Assembly: GCA_903925285.1 (NCBI GenBank)
Contig: CAIYET010001098.1
Coordinates: 1-39,706, forward strand
Reading direction: 5' to 3'
From: Candidatus Hydrogenedentota bacterium
Lineage (GTDB): Bacteria > Hydrogenedentota > Hydrogenedentia > Hydrogenedentales > SLHB01
Length of the DNA stretch: 39,706 nt
The position numbers and the translations under genes are program-made. This document shows positions 17,793-26,389 of the stretch, piece after piece; the stretch's first letter is position 1, and each line of letters begins with the position of its first letter. The notes beneath the pieces are model-generated. The model saw only the letters and a program-made list of their open reading frames with translations. It was not told the DNA's origin and did not search any database.

Positions 17793-19333
17793 ATTATGAA
17801 TCCGGAAACGCTCTTATCATTGGCGCTGGTCCTGCGGGGCTTACGGCGGCTTATGAACTCGTGCACCGGACGGGTCTGCGTCCGATAATTCTCGAATCGT
17901 CGGATCAGGTGGGCGGCATTTCCAAGACGGTCGTTTATCGCGGCAACCGTGTGGATCTCGGTGGACATCGCTTTTTCTCGAAATCGGACCGCGTACTCGA
18001 TTGGTGGCTGAACTTGTTGCCTCTCGAACGCGGTGCGGACGCGCCTGGCGGCCCCGATCCCGAGGCCACCGACGAGGTCATGCTGATCCGCAAGCGTCTC
18101 TCGCGGATCTATTTTCTGCGCTCCTTTTTCGATTACCCGGTCGCATTCACCCCGGAGACGTTGCGCAAATTGGGCATGGCAAAGGCCGCGCGCATCGCGC
18201 TGAGCTATCTCAAGAGCGTCGCGTTTCCTATTCGCGATGTGCGCAACATCGAGGAACTCCTCATCAACCGTTTCGGGTACGAGTTGTATGAGACGTTCTT
18301 CAAATCGTACACGGAAAAGGTGTGGGGAGTGCCTTGCAAACAGATCAGCGCGGATTGGGGACTCCAGCGTATCAAGGACATGTCCATTGCCAAAGCGGTC
18401 CTGCATTTCCTCGCGCGGCCGTTTCGCACTGTCGAAAATATCCGCCAGGAGAACGTCGCGACCACGCTCGTCGACCGGTTCATGTACCCGAAGTTCGGTC
18501 CCGGCCAGCTTTGGGAAAAGGCCGCGAATGTCGTCGCCGCGAAGGGCGGCGAGATCCTGTTGAATCACAACGTGACGCGACTCAACGTGAGCGGCGGACG
18601 CCTCATCGGCGTCGAAGCCGTGGACGCAACGACTGGCAAGACTGTCCGGTTCACGGGCGACGTCGTGTTCACGACCATGCCCGTCAAGGAGATGGTCGCC
18701 GCGCTCGATTGTCCGGTGCCCCCAGATGTCCGCACCGTGTCGGACGGGCTGCAATACCGCGATTTCATGGAAATTGGCGTACTCGCCAAGAAGCTGCGCC
18801 CTCTTCCCGCTCCGCAATCGCGTGCGGCGTCGATGAATCTCATTCCCGATACCTGGATCTACATCCAGGAACGCGAGGTCCGCCTCGGGCGTCTCCAGAT
18901 CTTCAACAACTGGAGCCGGTACATGTTGCGCGATCCCGATCATACCCTCTGGCTCGGACTCGAGTACTTCTGCAACGAAGGCGATGAACTCTGGCGGCAG
19001 CCCGACCAGGATATCCTTCGCTTCGCGGTCGCCGAACTCGCGAGCATCGATATCATCGATCCCGCCGACGTAATCGACGGCGTCGTTTTGCGCGTGCCAA
19101 AATCCTATCCCGCGTACGTCGGTACGTACGACCAATTCGACACCGTGCGCGCCTTCACCGATACCTTCCCTAACCTGTATCTCATCGGGCGCAACGGCAT
19201 GCACCGATACAACAACATGGACCACTCGATGCTTACCGCCATGACTGCCGTCGACAACCTCGTTAACGGTGTCCAATCCAAAGAAGCCATCTGGAACGTC
19301 AACACCGAACAGGCCTACCTCGAGGGGAAGTAG
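17789..19333 (+). CDS. FAD-dependent amine-oxidase-like/protoporphyrinogen-oxidase-like protein
   Basis: 514 aa. The N-terminal dinucleotide motif is [15 protein letters not shown] (about residues 9-23), then an FAD-binding acidic strand end ([15 protein letters not shown]) and [12 protein letters not shown]. This is the pattern of the flavin amine oxidase/UDP-galactopyranose mutase-like group found in polysaccharide loci. [20 protein letters not shown] near the C-terminus is the second FAD-contacting block. It is translationally coupled to the methyltransferase. The likely role is redox or mutase chemistry on a sugar or polyisoprenoid-linked intermediate; the substrate is not deducible. Confidence 0.87.
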   Translation: MNYESGNALIIGAGPAGLTAAYELVHRTGLRPIILESSDQVGGISKTVVYRGNRVDLGGHRFFSKSDRVLDWWLNLLPLERGADAPGGPDPEATDEVMLIRKRLSRIYFLRSFFDYPVAFTPETLRKLGMAKAARIALSYLKSVAFPIRDVRNIEELLINRFGYELYETFFKSYTEKVWGVPCKQISADWGLQRIKDMSIAKAVLHFLARPFRTVENIRQENVATTLVDRFMYPKFGPGQLWEKAANVVAAKGGEILLNHNVTRLNVSGGRLIGVEAVDATTGKTVRFTGDVVFTTMPVKEMVAALDCPVPPDVRTVSDGLQYRDFMEIGVLAKKLRPLPAPQSRAASMNLIPDTWIYIQEREVRLGRLQIFNNWSRYMLRDPDHTLWLGLEYFCNEGDELWRQPDQDILRFAVAELASIDIIDPADVIDGVVLRVPKSYPAYVGTYDQFDTVRAFTDTFPNLYLIGRNGMHRYNNMDHSMLTAMTAVDNLVNGVQSKEAIWNVNTEQAYLEGK

Positions 19334-19336
19334 GGG

Positions 19337-19352
19337 CTGAACTGAAGTTCAG
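19337..19352. terminator. Short palindrome directly after the oxidoreductase stop
   Basis: CTGAAC-TGAA-GTTCAG forms a 6-bp stem with a 4-base loop, starting 4 bases after TAG. There is no T-run, so it is at best a weak terminator or a processing hairpin. Confidence 0.3.
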
Positions 19353-19366
19353 AAACTTGATCCCGT

Positions 19367-19481
19367 CGGAAACGGGTATGGTACTTTTTGGGGTTTGGGG
19401 TTTGGGATTTGGGGTTTGGCAAAACCAAAACCCGTTCAAACCCCAAACCCCAAACCCCCAAAAGTGCCAAAGCCGTTTCCG
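19367..19481. repeat. G-rich heptad hairpin between convergent genes
   Basis: The left arm has CGGAAACGG, then four 7-nt units (GGGGTTT, GGGGTTT, GGGATTT, GGGGTTT at 19390-19417). The right arm has three AAACCCC units (19438-19458), then CCGTTTCCG ending at 19481. The arms pair over roughly 45 bases with few mismatches. It sits between two convergent genes (ending 19333 and 19571), where a bidirectional terminator is expected; AAAAAAACC follows on the plus strand. The G-runs could fold as a quadruplex. Confidence 0.75.
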
Positions 19482-19570
19482 AAAAAAACCGTCAAAACGC
19501 CGTCGGGATCAAGATATTTGAAGTTCGTAACGTCGATACCGCGCGTGTCGAATTCTGAATTCCGAAACAG

Positions 19571-21067
19571 CTACGATGTTCGGATGGATCGTATGTCGAT
19601 GGCGGTTGCGGGCCGGGATGGGTGCATTGCTACCCAGACGAGGAGGGCAAGCGCGGCGGCTAGTAGTAGGCGGGGCCATGCGCGGCTTGGGGCGTATTCT
19701 ACGTGGAGGACTGCGGTGCGGAGGGGTTCGGCGCATGGGGATGCCAGGGATAGGCGGCAGTTGTCGTAACGGACGGTATCGCCGGGACCGAGGGTCAAAG
19801 GGCGTTCGTGCTTTGGGTCTTTCCCGATGATCGCGAGTTCGTATTTGACGTCGGGCGGGCGTGTGCGGCGCACGAGTTGGACTAGGGCGTCGCCTTGCCG
19901 GGCGGCTTCGCCTTCGCGTGCACGAAAGATGCCGCTTGGCGATTTGAGAACGGCTTCGAAGAGTTTGGTTTCGGACGCGGGGACGGCTACGGCGCGTTCG
20001 AGCGCTTGGTCGAGTCTGACCTCGAATGTCGCGGCGGCGGGCTTCCAACTCGAACCGGTGGGAATGGTCTCGCGTCCGAGCAACTTGCCGTGGTCGTACA
20101 TGGCCAGCAACGCCCTCTGCTCGGAGATGGCGCAAATCAGGAGGACGGTATCGAGGCGGGCGGGATATTCGAAACGTACCGAGGCCGCGTTATCGGCCGT
20201 GTTGGCGTTGACCCATTCCTGGCGCGTCTGGCCTGCTTCGGTCCATTCGACCTCGATCGCGGGCCTGGGGCTGGAAGGACCGGCGTGCTGCTCGTCCACT
20301 CGTAGCAGGTGGATGGTTGTGCCGTTGGCCAACTCGGCGCCGTCGTTCGGGGCGAACGATTCGAACCAGTTCATCGCGTTGCCGTCCACGACGCCCCACC
20401 GTGCGGATTCGATGCCGGGCAGGCCGATGTCGACGGTAGCGTTCGCGGCTTCTTCGGAACCGGACCACTGGAGTCGCAGGCCAATCGAGGGTTCGACGCG
20501 CCGCCATGCGTCGGCCATCAGGAAGATCCCTTCTGTCCATGCCTCTTCGCCTTTTCGCAGGGCGATCAGTGCCATCGGCGTGCCGCTGGATTCGCGGATG
20601 AGTCCCGACCACGGGCGTATCGCTTCGAGCTGGTACGTGACGCCATCGAGTTCGACCGTTTTGCCCGGCGCGATTTCGACGGTGCGTTCGCCTTCGGGTT
20701 CGGTGATGCGCAATTCGTCGTGGGATTTGCCGCCGCCCAGCGGCATGGCCCGCTTGAGCCGTATCGAGAAGGGCAGTACGAGCGCATCGTATTTCTTGGA
20801 GTCGTCGAGATTGTCCGCAGAGACGCTGGGCGTCTGGAACGGGATCGATTCGAGGGGCGTGTTGCGCAGTACGGGCGTTCGACCGAGGGAAAAGGGCACG
20901 CGGTTGGTTTCAGGCTCTCGAAGGGCCACGCGTTCGTCGCGCCCGACGCCGATGCAGATCTCGCCGGAAAACGTGTCGAGCCACCGCACGGCCTCCATCG
21001 CTCCGCCGACGGCCATTGCGGCAATTCCTGCGGTGAGCAGCACGATGCGCAACCATGCCTGGTTCAT
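19571..21067 (-). CDS. Two-TM extracytoplasmic protein of unknown function
   Basis: 498 aa. One transmembrane helix lies near the N-terminus (about residues 7-27) and one near the C-terminus (about 462-482, WPRLLLAAALALLVWVAMHP), with a large beta-rich region between them outside the membrane. Stretches such as LPFSIRLKRAMPLGGG and YQLEAIRPWSGLIRESSGTPM faintly recall the extracytoplasmic part of ResB-like cytochrome c biogenesis proteins, but the family's TM layout is absent, so no function is assigned. The start ATG (21067) overlaps the TGA of the SGNH hydrolase gene. It is the last gene of a three-gene operon with the GT-C/TPR glycosyltransferase. Confidence 0.8.
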   Translation of the reverse strand: MNQAWLRIVLLTAGIAAMAVGGAMEAVRWLDTFSGEICIGVGRDERVALREPETNRVPFSLGRTPVLRNTPLESIPFQTPSVSADNLDDSKKYDALVLPFSIRLKRAMPLGGGKSHDELRITEPEGERTVEIAPGKTVELDGVTYQLEAIRPWSGLIRESSGTPMALIALRKGEEAWTEGIFLMADAWRRVEPSIGLRLQWSGSEEAANATVDIGLPGIESARWGVVDGNAMNWFESFAPNDGAELANGTTIHLLRVDEQHAGPSSPRPAIEVEWTEAGQTRQEWVNANTADNAASVRFEYPARLDTVLLICAISEQRALLAMYDHGKLLGRETIPTGSSWKPAAATFEVRLDQALERAVAVPASETKLFEAVLKSPSGIFRAREGEAARQGDALVQLVRRTRPPDVKYELAIIGKDPKHERPLTLGPGDTVRYDNCRLSLASPCAEPLRTAVLHVEYAPSRAWPRLLLAAALALLVWVAMHPSRPATAIDIRSIRTS

Positions 21068-22662
21068 GCGCCTCCATCCTGCTTTTGGAGCCGCGTGCGG
21101 ACGTAGTCCTGAATACTCTCGAAAATGGTCTGGGCCTTTAGGTCGATGCCTTCGTTCTTCATGTGGCAGATGTCCCCAAAATAAAACGCGCCGTCGTTGA
21201 AACGCTCCGCAACGGGAATATACATCATTTCGGTGTCTTTGCACATCGTGCGGACTTGCGCGTTGAAGGTCTGGAGGCTGCGCCAGTAGGTCGAAAACGT
21301 CACGTAGCGTCCGCCCCAACTCTGTTCGCACGACCAATCGTAGTAGGCGCGTTCGATGCGCGACAGCTTGCGGATATCCGGAGATGCGAAACTGCACATG
21401 GCCATCGGAACGCCGCGCTTGGCGAAATAGGCGCTCAATGCGCGCAGGTTCGTGAAAACCTCCTTGTCGAGGTCCGCGGCCATTTCGGTCTCCGATGGGA
21501 GTAGCCAGCGGTTGAAATAGTAGTTGGCAAAACGGGAATGGCGTAGCGTCTTCACCCACCATTTCGCTTCATGGATCCAGGTGGGGCACAACCGATGGCA
21601 GATGTCGTTCACGCCATTGTAGTATATGACGAAGTCCGGTTGGAGCGCCCAATAGTCCGGCGCGCGCATCCATTCGCTCATCGAGGACATGCCGGACAGC
21701 CCGCAGTTCACGACTTCGACGGCGTTTGCGCCAAAGACGGCATGCAGTCTTCGCTCGAGGAGATTGGGATACGTCATTGCATTCGTATCGCCCTCTTCCG
21801 TGGTCGAGCCGCCGACGCATACGATACGAAACAGGCCCTTCGGCTTGGGGATGACCACGTCATCGTCCCGGAACCCCACGTTGTTGATCCAGAAGCGCCC
21901 ATTGGGGCTTACCACGTGTTTCTTGTAGGCCAGGAACGGCAAGTCCCACAACGATTCCGCTGGAACGGGCGGCTGGTTCGCCTTTTCAACATCGATGAAG
22001 AGCGTAACGTTGGATATGGCCCCATCGGCTCCCTTCACGGGATAGAAAAGGACGGACTTGGTCGGTGAACCGGCGCTCGCATTGGCATCGAAGGGCCGCA
22101 GGGCCGCAGTGCCGGAGTCGAACGCCTGCCGCAGCCCGGGCTGCAAGGCATCGGCACGCGCTTGTCCCAGCGCGTCCGCCAAACGCAGATTCCCTGTGGG
22201 CGTTTTTTCCGCATCGCCGGGAAAGAGCGGTTCGCTGGAATAGTGCGCGATAATCCGTCCATCGCGATCGCACACGAGGACAGCGACGTTATAGGTCGAA
22301 GCAAACCGCCCTCGATCCTGTTCGCCGAGTTCGGCGAAGAACACCGCCCGGCGCGTACGATCTGCAAGGGCGTCCGAAACCGGCGCCTCTTCCGAACGTA
22401 CTCCTTCCATGGGCATTTTGGCGGCTTCGGTCAGGGCGGCGGAACCGGTCCAGGCGCCGGGCGGGGCGGGCGTATTGGGCCAAGAGGTCTTGTTGCCGAA
22501 TCCTGTCACATAAGGGTTTTTGCGCTCGATATACCCACGGTGCACATCGAACGCGACCTCGAGCACCGCACAGGTCATGCCCAACCAGAGCAATACCACA
22601 ACGGCTCGAAAAGCCCATCGCGGCATGCGCCGCGCAAGCGTCTGCGGGGAAGCCGGACTCAT
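21064..22662 (-). CDS. Membrane-anchored SGNH/GDSL-type hydrolase
   Basis: 532 aa. A TM anchor (about residues 16-37) is followed by an extra domain of about 170 residues (60-230) with sensor-like features (VAVLVCDRDGRIIAHYS), then the SGNH core. Block I is VCVGGSTTEEG with nucleophile Ser286, block III is YYNGVNDICHR, and block V is ICHMKNEGIDLKA with the catalytic His. The family removes or transfers acyl groups on glycans and peptidoglycan. With a GT-C glycosyltransferase directly upstream (ATGA overlap), a role in acylation or deacylation of an extracytoplasmic glycan is likely. The ATG at 22662 is preferred because it overlaps the upstream stop and gives a normal N-terminus. Confidence 0.85.
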   Translation of the reverse strand: MSPASPQTLARRMPRWAFRAVVVLLWLGMTCAVLEVAFDVHRGYIERKNPYVTGFGNKTSWPNTPAPPGAWTGSAALTEAAKMPMEGVRSEEAPVSDALADRTRRAVFFAELGEQDRGRFASTYNVAVLVCDRDGRIIAHYSSEPLFPGDAEKTPTGNLRLADALGQARADALQPGLRQAFDSGTAALRPFDANASAGSPTKSVLFYPVKGADGAISNVTLFIDVEKANQPPVPAESLWDLPFLAYKKHVVSPNGRFWINNVGFRDDDVVIPKPKGLFRIVCVGGSTTEEGDTNAMTYPNLLERRLHAVFGANAVEVVNCGLSGMSSMSEWMRAPDYWALQPDFVIYYNGVNDICHRLCPTWIHEAKWWVKTLRHSRFANYYFNRWLLPSETEMAADLDKEVFTNLRALSAYFAKRGVPMAMCSFASPDIRKLSRIERAYYDWSCEQSWGGRYVTFSTYWRSLQTFNAQVRTMCKDTEMMYIPVAERFNDGAFYFGDICHMKNEGIDLKAQTIFESIQDYVRTRLQKQDGGA

Positions 22663-25253
22663 TCGGTCCGCCCCGAATCGCGTCGAAGCCGCTCGATAAC
22701 CGGCGTGGGGATATTGCCGCCCATCGTCTGCAAGCGCTTCAGTTCCGTCCACGCCGAGTCGTAGTCTTTCCGTTCGAGAAGCGCCGAGACGAACGGCCCA
22801 ATTTTAGTCCGCAACGCCGGGTCGAGTTCAAACGCCTTTCGCATCGAGACCAGCGCGCCCATATCGTCGTTCTTGGCAAGCAACGCCACGCCGATACCCA
22901 GATAAAGTTCGGGGACTTTCGGCGCGGTCTTGAGCGCCTCGCGAAGCGCGGCCAACGCGCCGTCGATATCGCCCGATTCGAGTTGGGCCATTGCGCGCGT
23001 GAACACGGCGTTCGGCTGTTCGGTCGACGCCGCCGGTGGCGCTGGCTCTGCGGGGATGGGGGCGGTATTGGCCGCGACCGGTTTTTCGTCGGCAGGGGCG
23101 GATTCCGGCGTCGGGGCGTCTTTGAGCGCCATAGCTTCGCGCAATGCGTCGCGCGGGCGCGCATCGTTTGGATCGAGCGCGATGGCCTTCTGGAACGCGT
23201 CGATTGCCTTGTCGAAATCCCGCTTGCCGACGTACGCCTTGCCGAGGCAGGTGACAGCCCATCCGTATTTAGGATCGATGTCGAGCGCCTTGCGAATCGC
23301 CGCTACCGCGCCGTCGTAATCGCCTTTGTCCGTCAACAGCGTCGCGATATTGACGTGCGACCACAAGTAGTCCGTTGCATTGAGTTGGACCGCTTTTCTG
23401 AACGCCGCCAACGCGTTATCGGCGTCGCCCTTGTCCTTGTAGGCCATGCCGAGATACGAATAGGCGCGCGAGTAATCGGGGGCAATATCGATGGTCTTTC
23501 GCGCGGTGGCGATTGCCGTCTCGTAGTCCTTGACGCGCCAGAATTCCATACCCATGTCGCCGAACTCGGTCGCCGCCGCATCCGGAAGTTTAGGTTTCAT
23601 GGACGCGTGGTTGGGTTTGCCTGCGACCTTGTAGACCAGGACGTGCTGAATGCCGGGGAACTCCGCCATCGAGAAGGTCAGTCCGCGCGACGTGAGTTCA
23701 CGCTCGAGGTCGGCCCAAGGCCCTTGAGAAAAATAGAACGTCTCGTACGAGATCCACACACACGGACGCCCCGCGCCGGGTATCTTGGGCGGGCGTTCGA
23801 GGTCGAGATAAAACGAAGCCTGCTCGGCCAGCACTTCCGGCGTCTTCGCGTACGTCAGCACGTTTTCGATCGGGCCGAGGTTGTAGGCGAAGACGCGCTT
23901 CCACATCCAGTCTTGGACCAGCAACAGATCGTCGGGTTGAACGTTTGCGCGGATATGCTGTCCAGCGGCGAGCCATGACGTCCGCTGCGGTTCGCCGACA
24001 ACCAGGAGCATCTCGTACGTGTACAGGAGGCAGAGCGCTGCGATGGCGGTCACACGGATCGGCCGCCAGCGAATCGAGGCAATGGCCATGCCAATCAACA
24101 GATACGCGGCGAGGGAACCATAGGTTGTATAGCGTGGGAAGATGACTGGACGCCAGACCACCGACGCGGTATAGAGCACGAGCGGCGGCACGAGCCAGAA
24201 TATGACGAGAAAACAGTACCATTGCCACAGCGGTGGCGGCGTTGCGCGCTTGCGGGCCTTGAGCCAATCCAGCAACATCTTGATGCCGAGCGCTACAATC
24301 GTCGCGATGAAGACCCACATCGCGCCGCGCCCAATTGGAACCATGAGACTTGTGAGTGCACGGGCATACTGCGGCTGGAGTATGGTTTCCAGGGCCGTTG
24401 GTGTACCGCGCAACTGGTACGTCAAACCGACGAAGTCGTCCGCGAACAAGTCGCCGATGAACTCGGTGCGTGTCGGCACCTTTTGCCAGGCAGCCGTTAT
24501 TTCCGGGGACCAGAACTGGATCGTGGTCAGGAATAGGACGAACGGGATGGCCATCGCGACGTGGCAGGCCATCCAGATGCACAAGGCTCTGAATCTGCGC
24601 CAATAGAAGACGACGAAGAATCCGCCTTCGATCGCCGGTACCAACGCGCCGAAAGTATGGGTCCAAACAAGGATTACGTTCACGGCGATATGCAGAATCC
24701 ACCAACGCTTACCGCCGTCGCGCAGGAGCCGGAATAGCGTGTACGCCGACGCCAGCGCCAGCAGCGTCAAGTAAACGTACATGTGGATTTCCTGCGCGAA
24801 ATGGCGATGAATCGGCGACATCGCGACCAGGAACGCCGCGATAAGCCCCGTCGTCGCGCCCTGCAATTCGCGTCCGAAGACGTAGATGAGCGGGATGATA
24901 AGCAGTCCCATGAACACGGATAGCATGCGCTGGCTCAAGGGCGAGTGGCTGACATAGGCGTTCCAGAAATACTCGATCGAGTCGAACACCGGCATTGTGG
25001 CCGGATCGATCTTGTGGTTGATCCGGAGGAACTCGAACCAGCTTTGCGCTGGTTGATGGAACACCTCTTGTTGCCAATGTTCGTAATACGGCGATTGCGT
25101 ATACGCGTCCGGGGCGTGGAGGAAGACAAGACTCGTAAACTCATCGAACCAAGCCGATTCCTTCTGAATCCCATGGAGCCGCAGTCCCGCACCCAACGCC
25201 ATGATGAGCACGAGTGCTGCTACGCACACAAACCTGTTCTTCTTGTTGTCCAC
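22659..25253 (-). CDS. GT-C (PMT/ArnT-like) glycosyltransferase fused to TPR repeats
   Basis: 864 aa from the GTG at 25253. About ten TM helices occupy residues ~10-450. The first extracytoplasmic loop has the acidic pair of GT-C enzymes (SAWFDEFTS), and AAFLVAMSPIHRHFAQEIHMY is typical of family-39-like transferases that use polyprenyl-phosphate sugars. After a soluble stretch come about four TPR units (for example AYSYLGMAYKDKGDADNALA), a Pro/Ala-rich linker and two more TPR-like units. The start is chosen because GAGG lies 10 bases before the GTG, and a TTGACA promoter has its -10 over the upstream ATG at 25289, so transcription should begin after it. It is the first gene of the operon with the SGNH hydrolase and the two-TM protein. 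Confidence 0.85.
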   Translation of the reverse strand: MDNKKNRFVCVAALVLIMALGAGLRLHGIQKESAWFDEFTSLVFLHAPDAYTQSPYYEHWQQEVFHQPAQSWFEFLRINHKIDPATMPVFDSIEYFWNAYVSHSPLSQRMLSVFMGLLIIPLIYVFGRELQGATTGLIAAFLVAMSPIHRHFAQEIHMYVYLTLLALASAYTLFRLLRDGGKRWWILHIAVNVILVWTHTFGALVPAIEGGFFVVFYWRRFRALCIWMACHVAMAIPFVLFLTTIQFWSPEITAAWQKVPTRTEFIGDLFADDFVGLTYQLRGTPTALETILQPQYARALTSLMVPIGRGAMWVFIATIVALGIKMLLDWLKARKRATPPPLWQWYCFLVIFWLVPPLVLYTASVVWRPVIFPRYTTYGSLAAYLLIGMAIASIRWRPIRVTAIAALCLLYTYEMLLVVGEPQRTSWLAAGQHIRANVQPDDLLLVQDWMWKRVFAYNLGPIENVLTYAKTPEVLAEQASFYLDLERPPKIPGAGRPCVWISYETFYFSQGPWADLERELTSRGLTFSMAEFPGIQHVLVYKVAGKPNHASMKPKLPDAAATEFGDMGMEFWRVKDYETAIATARKTIDIAPDYSRAYSYLGMAYKDKGDADNALAAFRKAVQLNATDYLWSHVNIATLLTDKGDYDGAVAAIRKALDIDPKYGWAVTCLGKAYVGKRDFDKAIDAFQKAIALDPNDARPRDALREAMALKDAPTPESAPADEKPVAANTAPIPAEPAPPAASTEQPNAVFTRAMAQLESGDIDGALAALREALKTAPKVPELYLGIGVALLAKNDDMGALVSMRKAFELDPALRTKIGPFVSALLERKDYDSAWTELKRLQTMGGNIPTPVIERLRRDSGRTE

Positions 25254-25287
25254 GATACAATCGCCTCGTTGAAATTCGATGCGGCTC

Positions 25288-25317
25288 ATCTTAGTGGCCG
25301 CTTCTGGACTATGTCAA
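25288..25317 (-). promoter_or_regulatory. Promoter of the GT-C/SGNH operon
   Basis: Minus strand: TTGACA (25317-25312, perfect), 18 bases, TAAGAT (25293-25288, 4/6). Transcription should start near 25281, downstream of the in-frame ATG at 25289, which decides for the GTG start at 25253. Confidence 0.55.
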
Positions 25318-25358
25318 TGCGCCGATTCCGGCATTTCCTGCGACCGATTTCTCCGTTG

Positions 25359-25367
25359 TGCTAAAAT
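25359..25367 (+). promoter_or_regulatory. Extended -10 promoter of the DUF2442 gene
   Basis: TGCTAAAAT: an extended -10 (TGn plus TAAAAT, 5/6) with no good -35, which such promoters tolerate. The predicted start is near 25374. It diverges from the GT-C operon promoter. Confidence 0.45.
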
Positions 25368-25376
25368 GCTCCCGGT

Positions 25377-25454
25377 ATGATTCGAGAGGAACCGATTGTC
25401 GAGGAACATCGTGATGAAATCGCAAGAGCTTGGAGCGAACACTTCGGAAGCTGA
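25377..25454 (+). pseudogene. 25-codon ORF, likely remnant of a small partner protein of DUF2442
   Basis: ATG 25377 to TGA 25454 encodes MIREEPIVEEHRDEIARAWS plus five residues. The PIVEE-HRDEIA pattern resembles the opening of the 50-90 aa proteins often encoded beside DUF2442 genes, but it ends early. It overlaps the DUF2442 gene out of frame by 41 bases and starts about 3 bases after the predicted transcription start. It could be a decayed antitoxin-like partner or a leader peptide; the resemblance is recalled, not searched. Confidence 0.35.
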
Positions 25455-25674
25455 GGTGCTCAATATCTCCACCCATGGAATCTGGCTGTACGTGGGCGGG
25501 AAAGAGTACTTTCTTTCCTACGTCGAGTATCCTTGGTTCCGCGACGCCACGGTTGGCCATGTCCTGAACGTCCAGCTTCTGCATAACACACATCTCCATT
25601 GGCCGGATCTCGACATTGACCTGGATGCGGATTCGCTCGAGCGCCCTGAAGCATATCCCTTGGTGTTCAGGTAA
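25414..25674 (+). CDS. DUF2442 domain protein
   Basis: 86 aa. Recognisable DUF2442 features are GIWLYVGGKEYFLSYVEYPWF, HWPDLDIDLDADSLERPEAYPL and its length. DUF2442 proteins occur as small stand-alone genes, often next to DUF4160 or short partners, in settings that resemble toxin-antitoxin or mobile cassettes; the molecular function is not established. The ATG at 25414 has GAGGA 8 bases upstream; the GTG at 25411 or TTG at 25396 are alternatives. Confidence 0.88.
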   Translation: MKSQELGANTSEAEVLNISTHGIWLYVGGKEYFLSYVEYPWFRDATVGHVLNVQLLHNTHLHWPDLDIDLDADSLERPEAYPLVFR

Positions 25675-25713
25675 CTGCGGCCACAGCCGCCGACACTTGT
25701 TCCGATTGCATCA

Positions 25714-25743
25714 TTGCGGACGTTGCATTGGACAGCGTAGAAT
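25714..25743 (+). promoter_or_regulatory. Candidate promoter of the DUF4160-DUF2442 pair
   Basis: TTGCGG (25714-25719), 18 bases, TAGAAT (25738-25743). The hexamers match those seen before the tRNA (TTGCGG) and the gene at 14102 (TAGAAT). Confidence 0.4.
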
Positions 25744-25810
25744 TAGTCCCTGAAAAGACAAGTACGGCGTTCCCCTTGCCGCGCGAGCGTGTAAAAATGG
25801 AGGTTGTATC

Positions 25811-26077
25811 ATGCCGACCATCAGCATGTTTTACGGTATCATCGTTCGCATGTACTGTGGAAAAGCGGAGCACAATCCGCCACATATTCACGTCTACTAT
25901 CAGGATTTCAAGGCTATATTCAGCTTTGAAACTGGCGAGATGACCGATGGGGACTTCCCGCCTCGCCAGAGACGCCTCGTGCAAGCGTGGATCGAATTGC
26001 GTCGCGAGGAACTGACGGCGGACTGGGCATTGGCGTCGCAAGGTGAACTACCTTTCAAGATCGAACCGTTGCGTTGA
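25811..26077 (+). CDS. DUF4160 domain protein
   Basis: 88 aa, full length for the family: MPTISMFYGIIVRMY, then HNPPHIHVYYQDFKAIFS, then QRRLVQAWIELRREEL. GGAGG lies 7 bases before the ATG. DUF4160 and DUF2442 genes are typically adjacent, as here with 17 bases between, and are often suspected to be toxin-antitoxin-like; the activity of either is not established. Confidence 0.92.
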   Translation: MPTISMFYGIIVRMYCGKAEHNPPHIHVYYQDFKAIFSFETGEMTDGDFPPRQRRLVQAWIELRREELTADWALASQGELPFKIEPLR

Positions 26078-26094
26078 AGCGGAGAGGGTACCCC

Positions 26095-26355
26095 ATGTAT
26101 ATCGGAGCCAAAGCAGTCGAGCCGTTGTCCGGGTTTCGGTTGCTAATTATGTTTGAAAATGGGGAACGCAGGATTTTCGACATGACGCCTTACTTGGACA
26201 CCGGTGTGTTCAGGGAACTGCGGGAGGTATCGTTGTTTAAGAGCGCGCGCATCAGTTTCGACGCCGTGGAGTGGCCGAACGGTGCTGATATCTGCCCTGA
26301 AACGCTTTATGCCGACAGTACCCCGATCAAATCTCCTGCGGTGGCCATTCCGTGA
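26095..26355 (+). CDS. DUF2442 domain protein (partner of DUF4160)
   Basis: 86 aa: LLIMFENGERRIFDMTPYLD, FRELREVSLFKSARISFD and WPNGADICPETLY are the DUF2442 core in the form that pairs with DUF4160. The start at 26095 is chosen because GGAGAGG lies 7 bases before it; the TTG at 26074 has no site. It is probably co-transcribed with the DUF4160 gene. Confidence 0.92.
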   Translation: MYIGAKAVEPLSGFRLLIMFENGERRIFDMTPYLDTGVFRELREVSLFKSARISFDAVEWPNGADICPETLYADSTPIKSPAVAIP

Positions 26356-26389
26356 TGTATAAGATGAAGAAATGAGGTACTTTCCTGCA

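Noticed and set aside
17696-19276. Minus-strand open frame of 526 codons opposite the FAD oxidoreductase gene
   Set aside because: The coding strand has clear FAD motifs and an ATGA-coupled start; the opposite frame has none.
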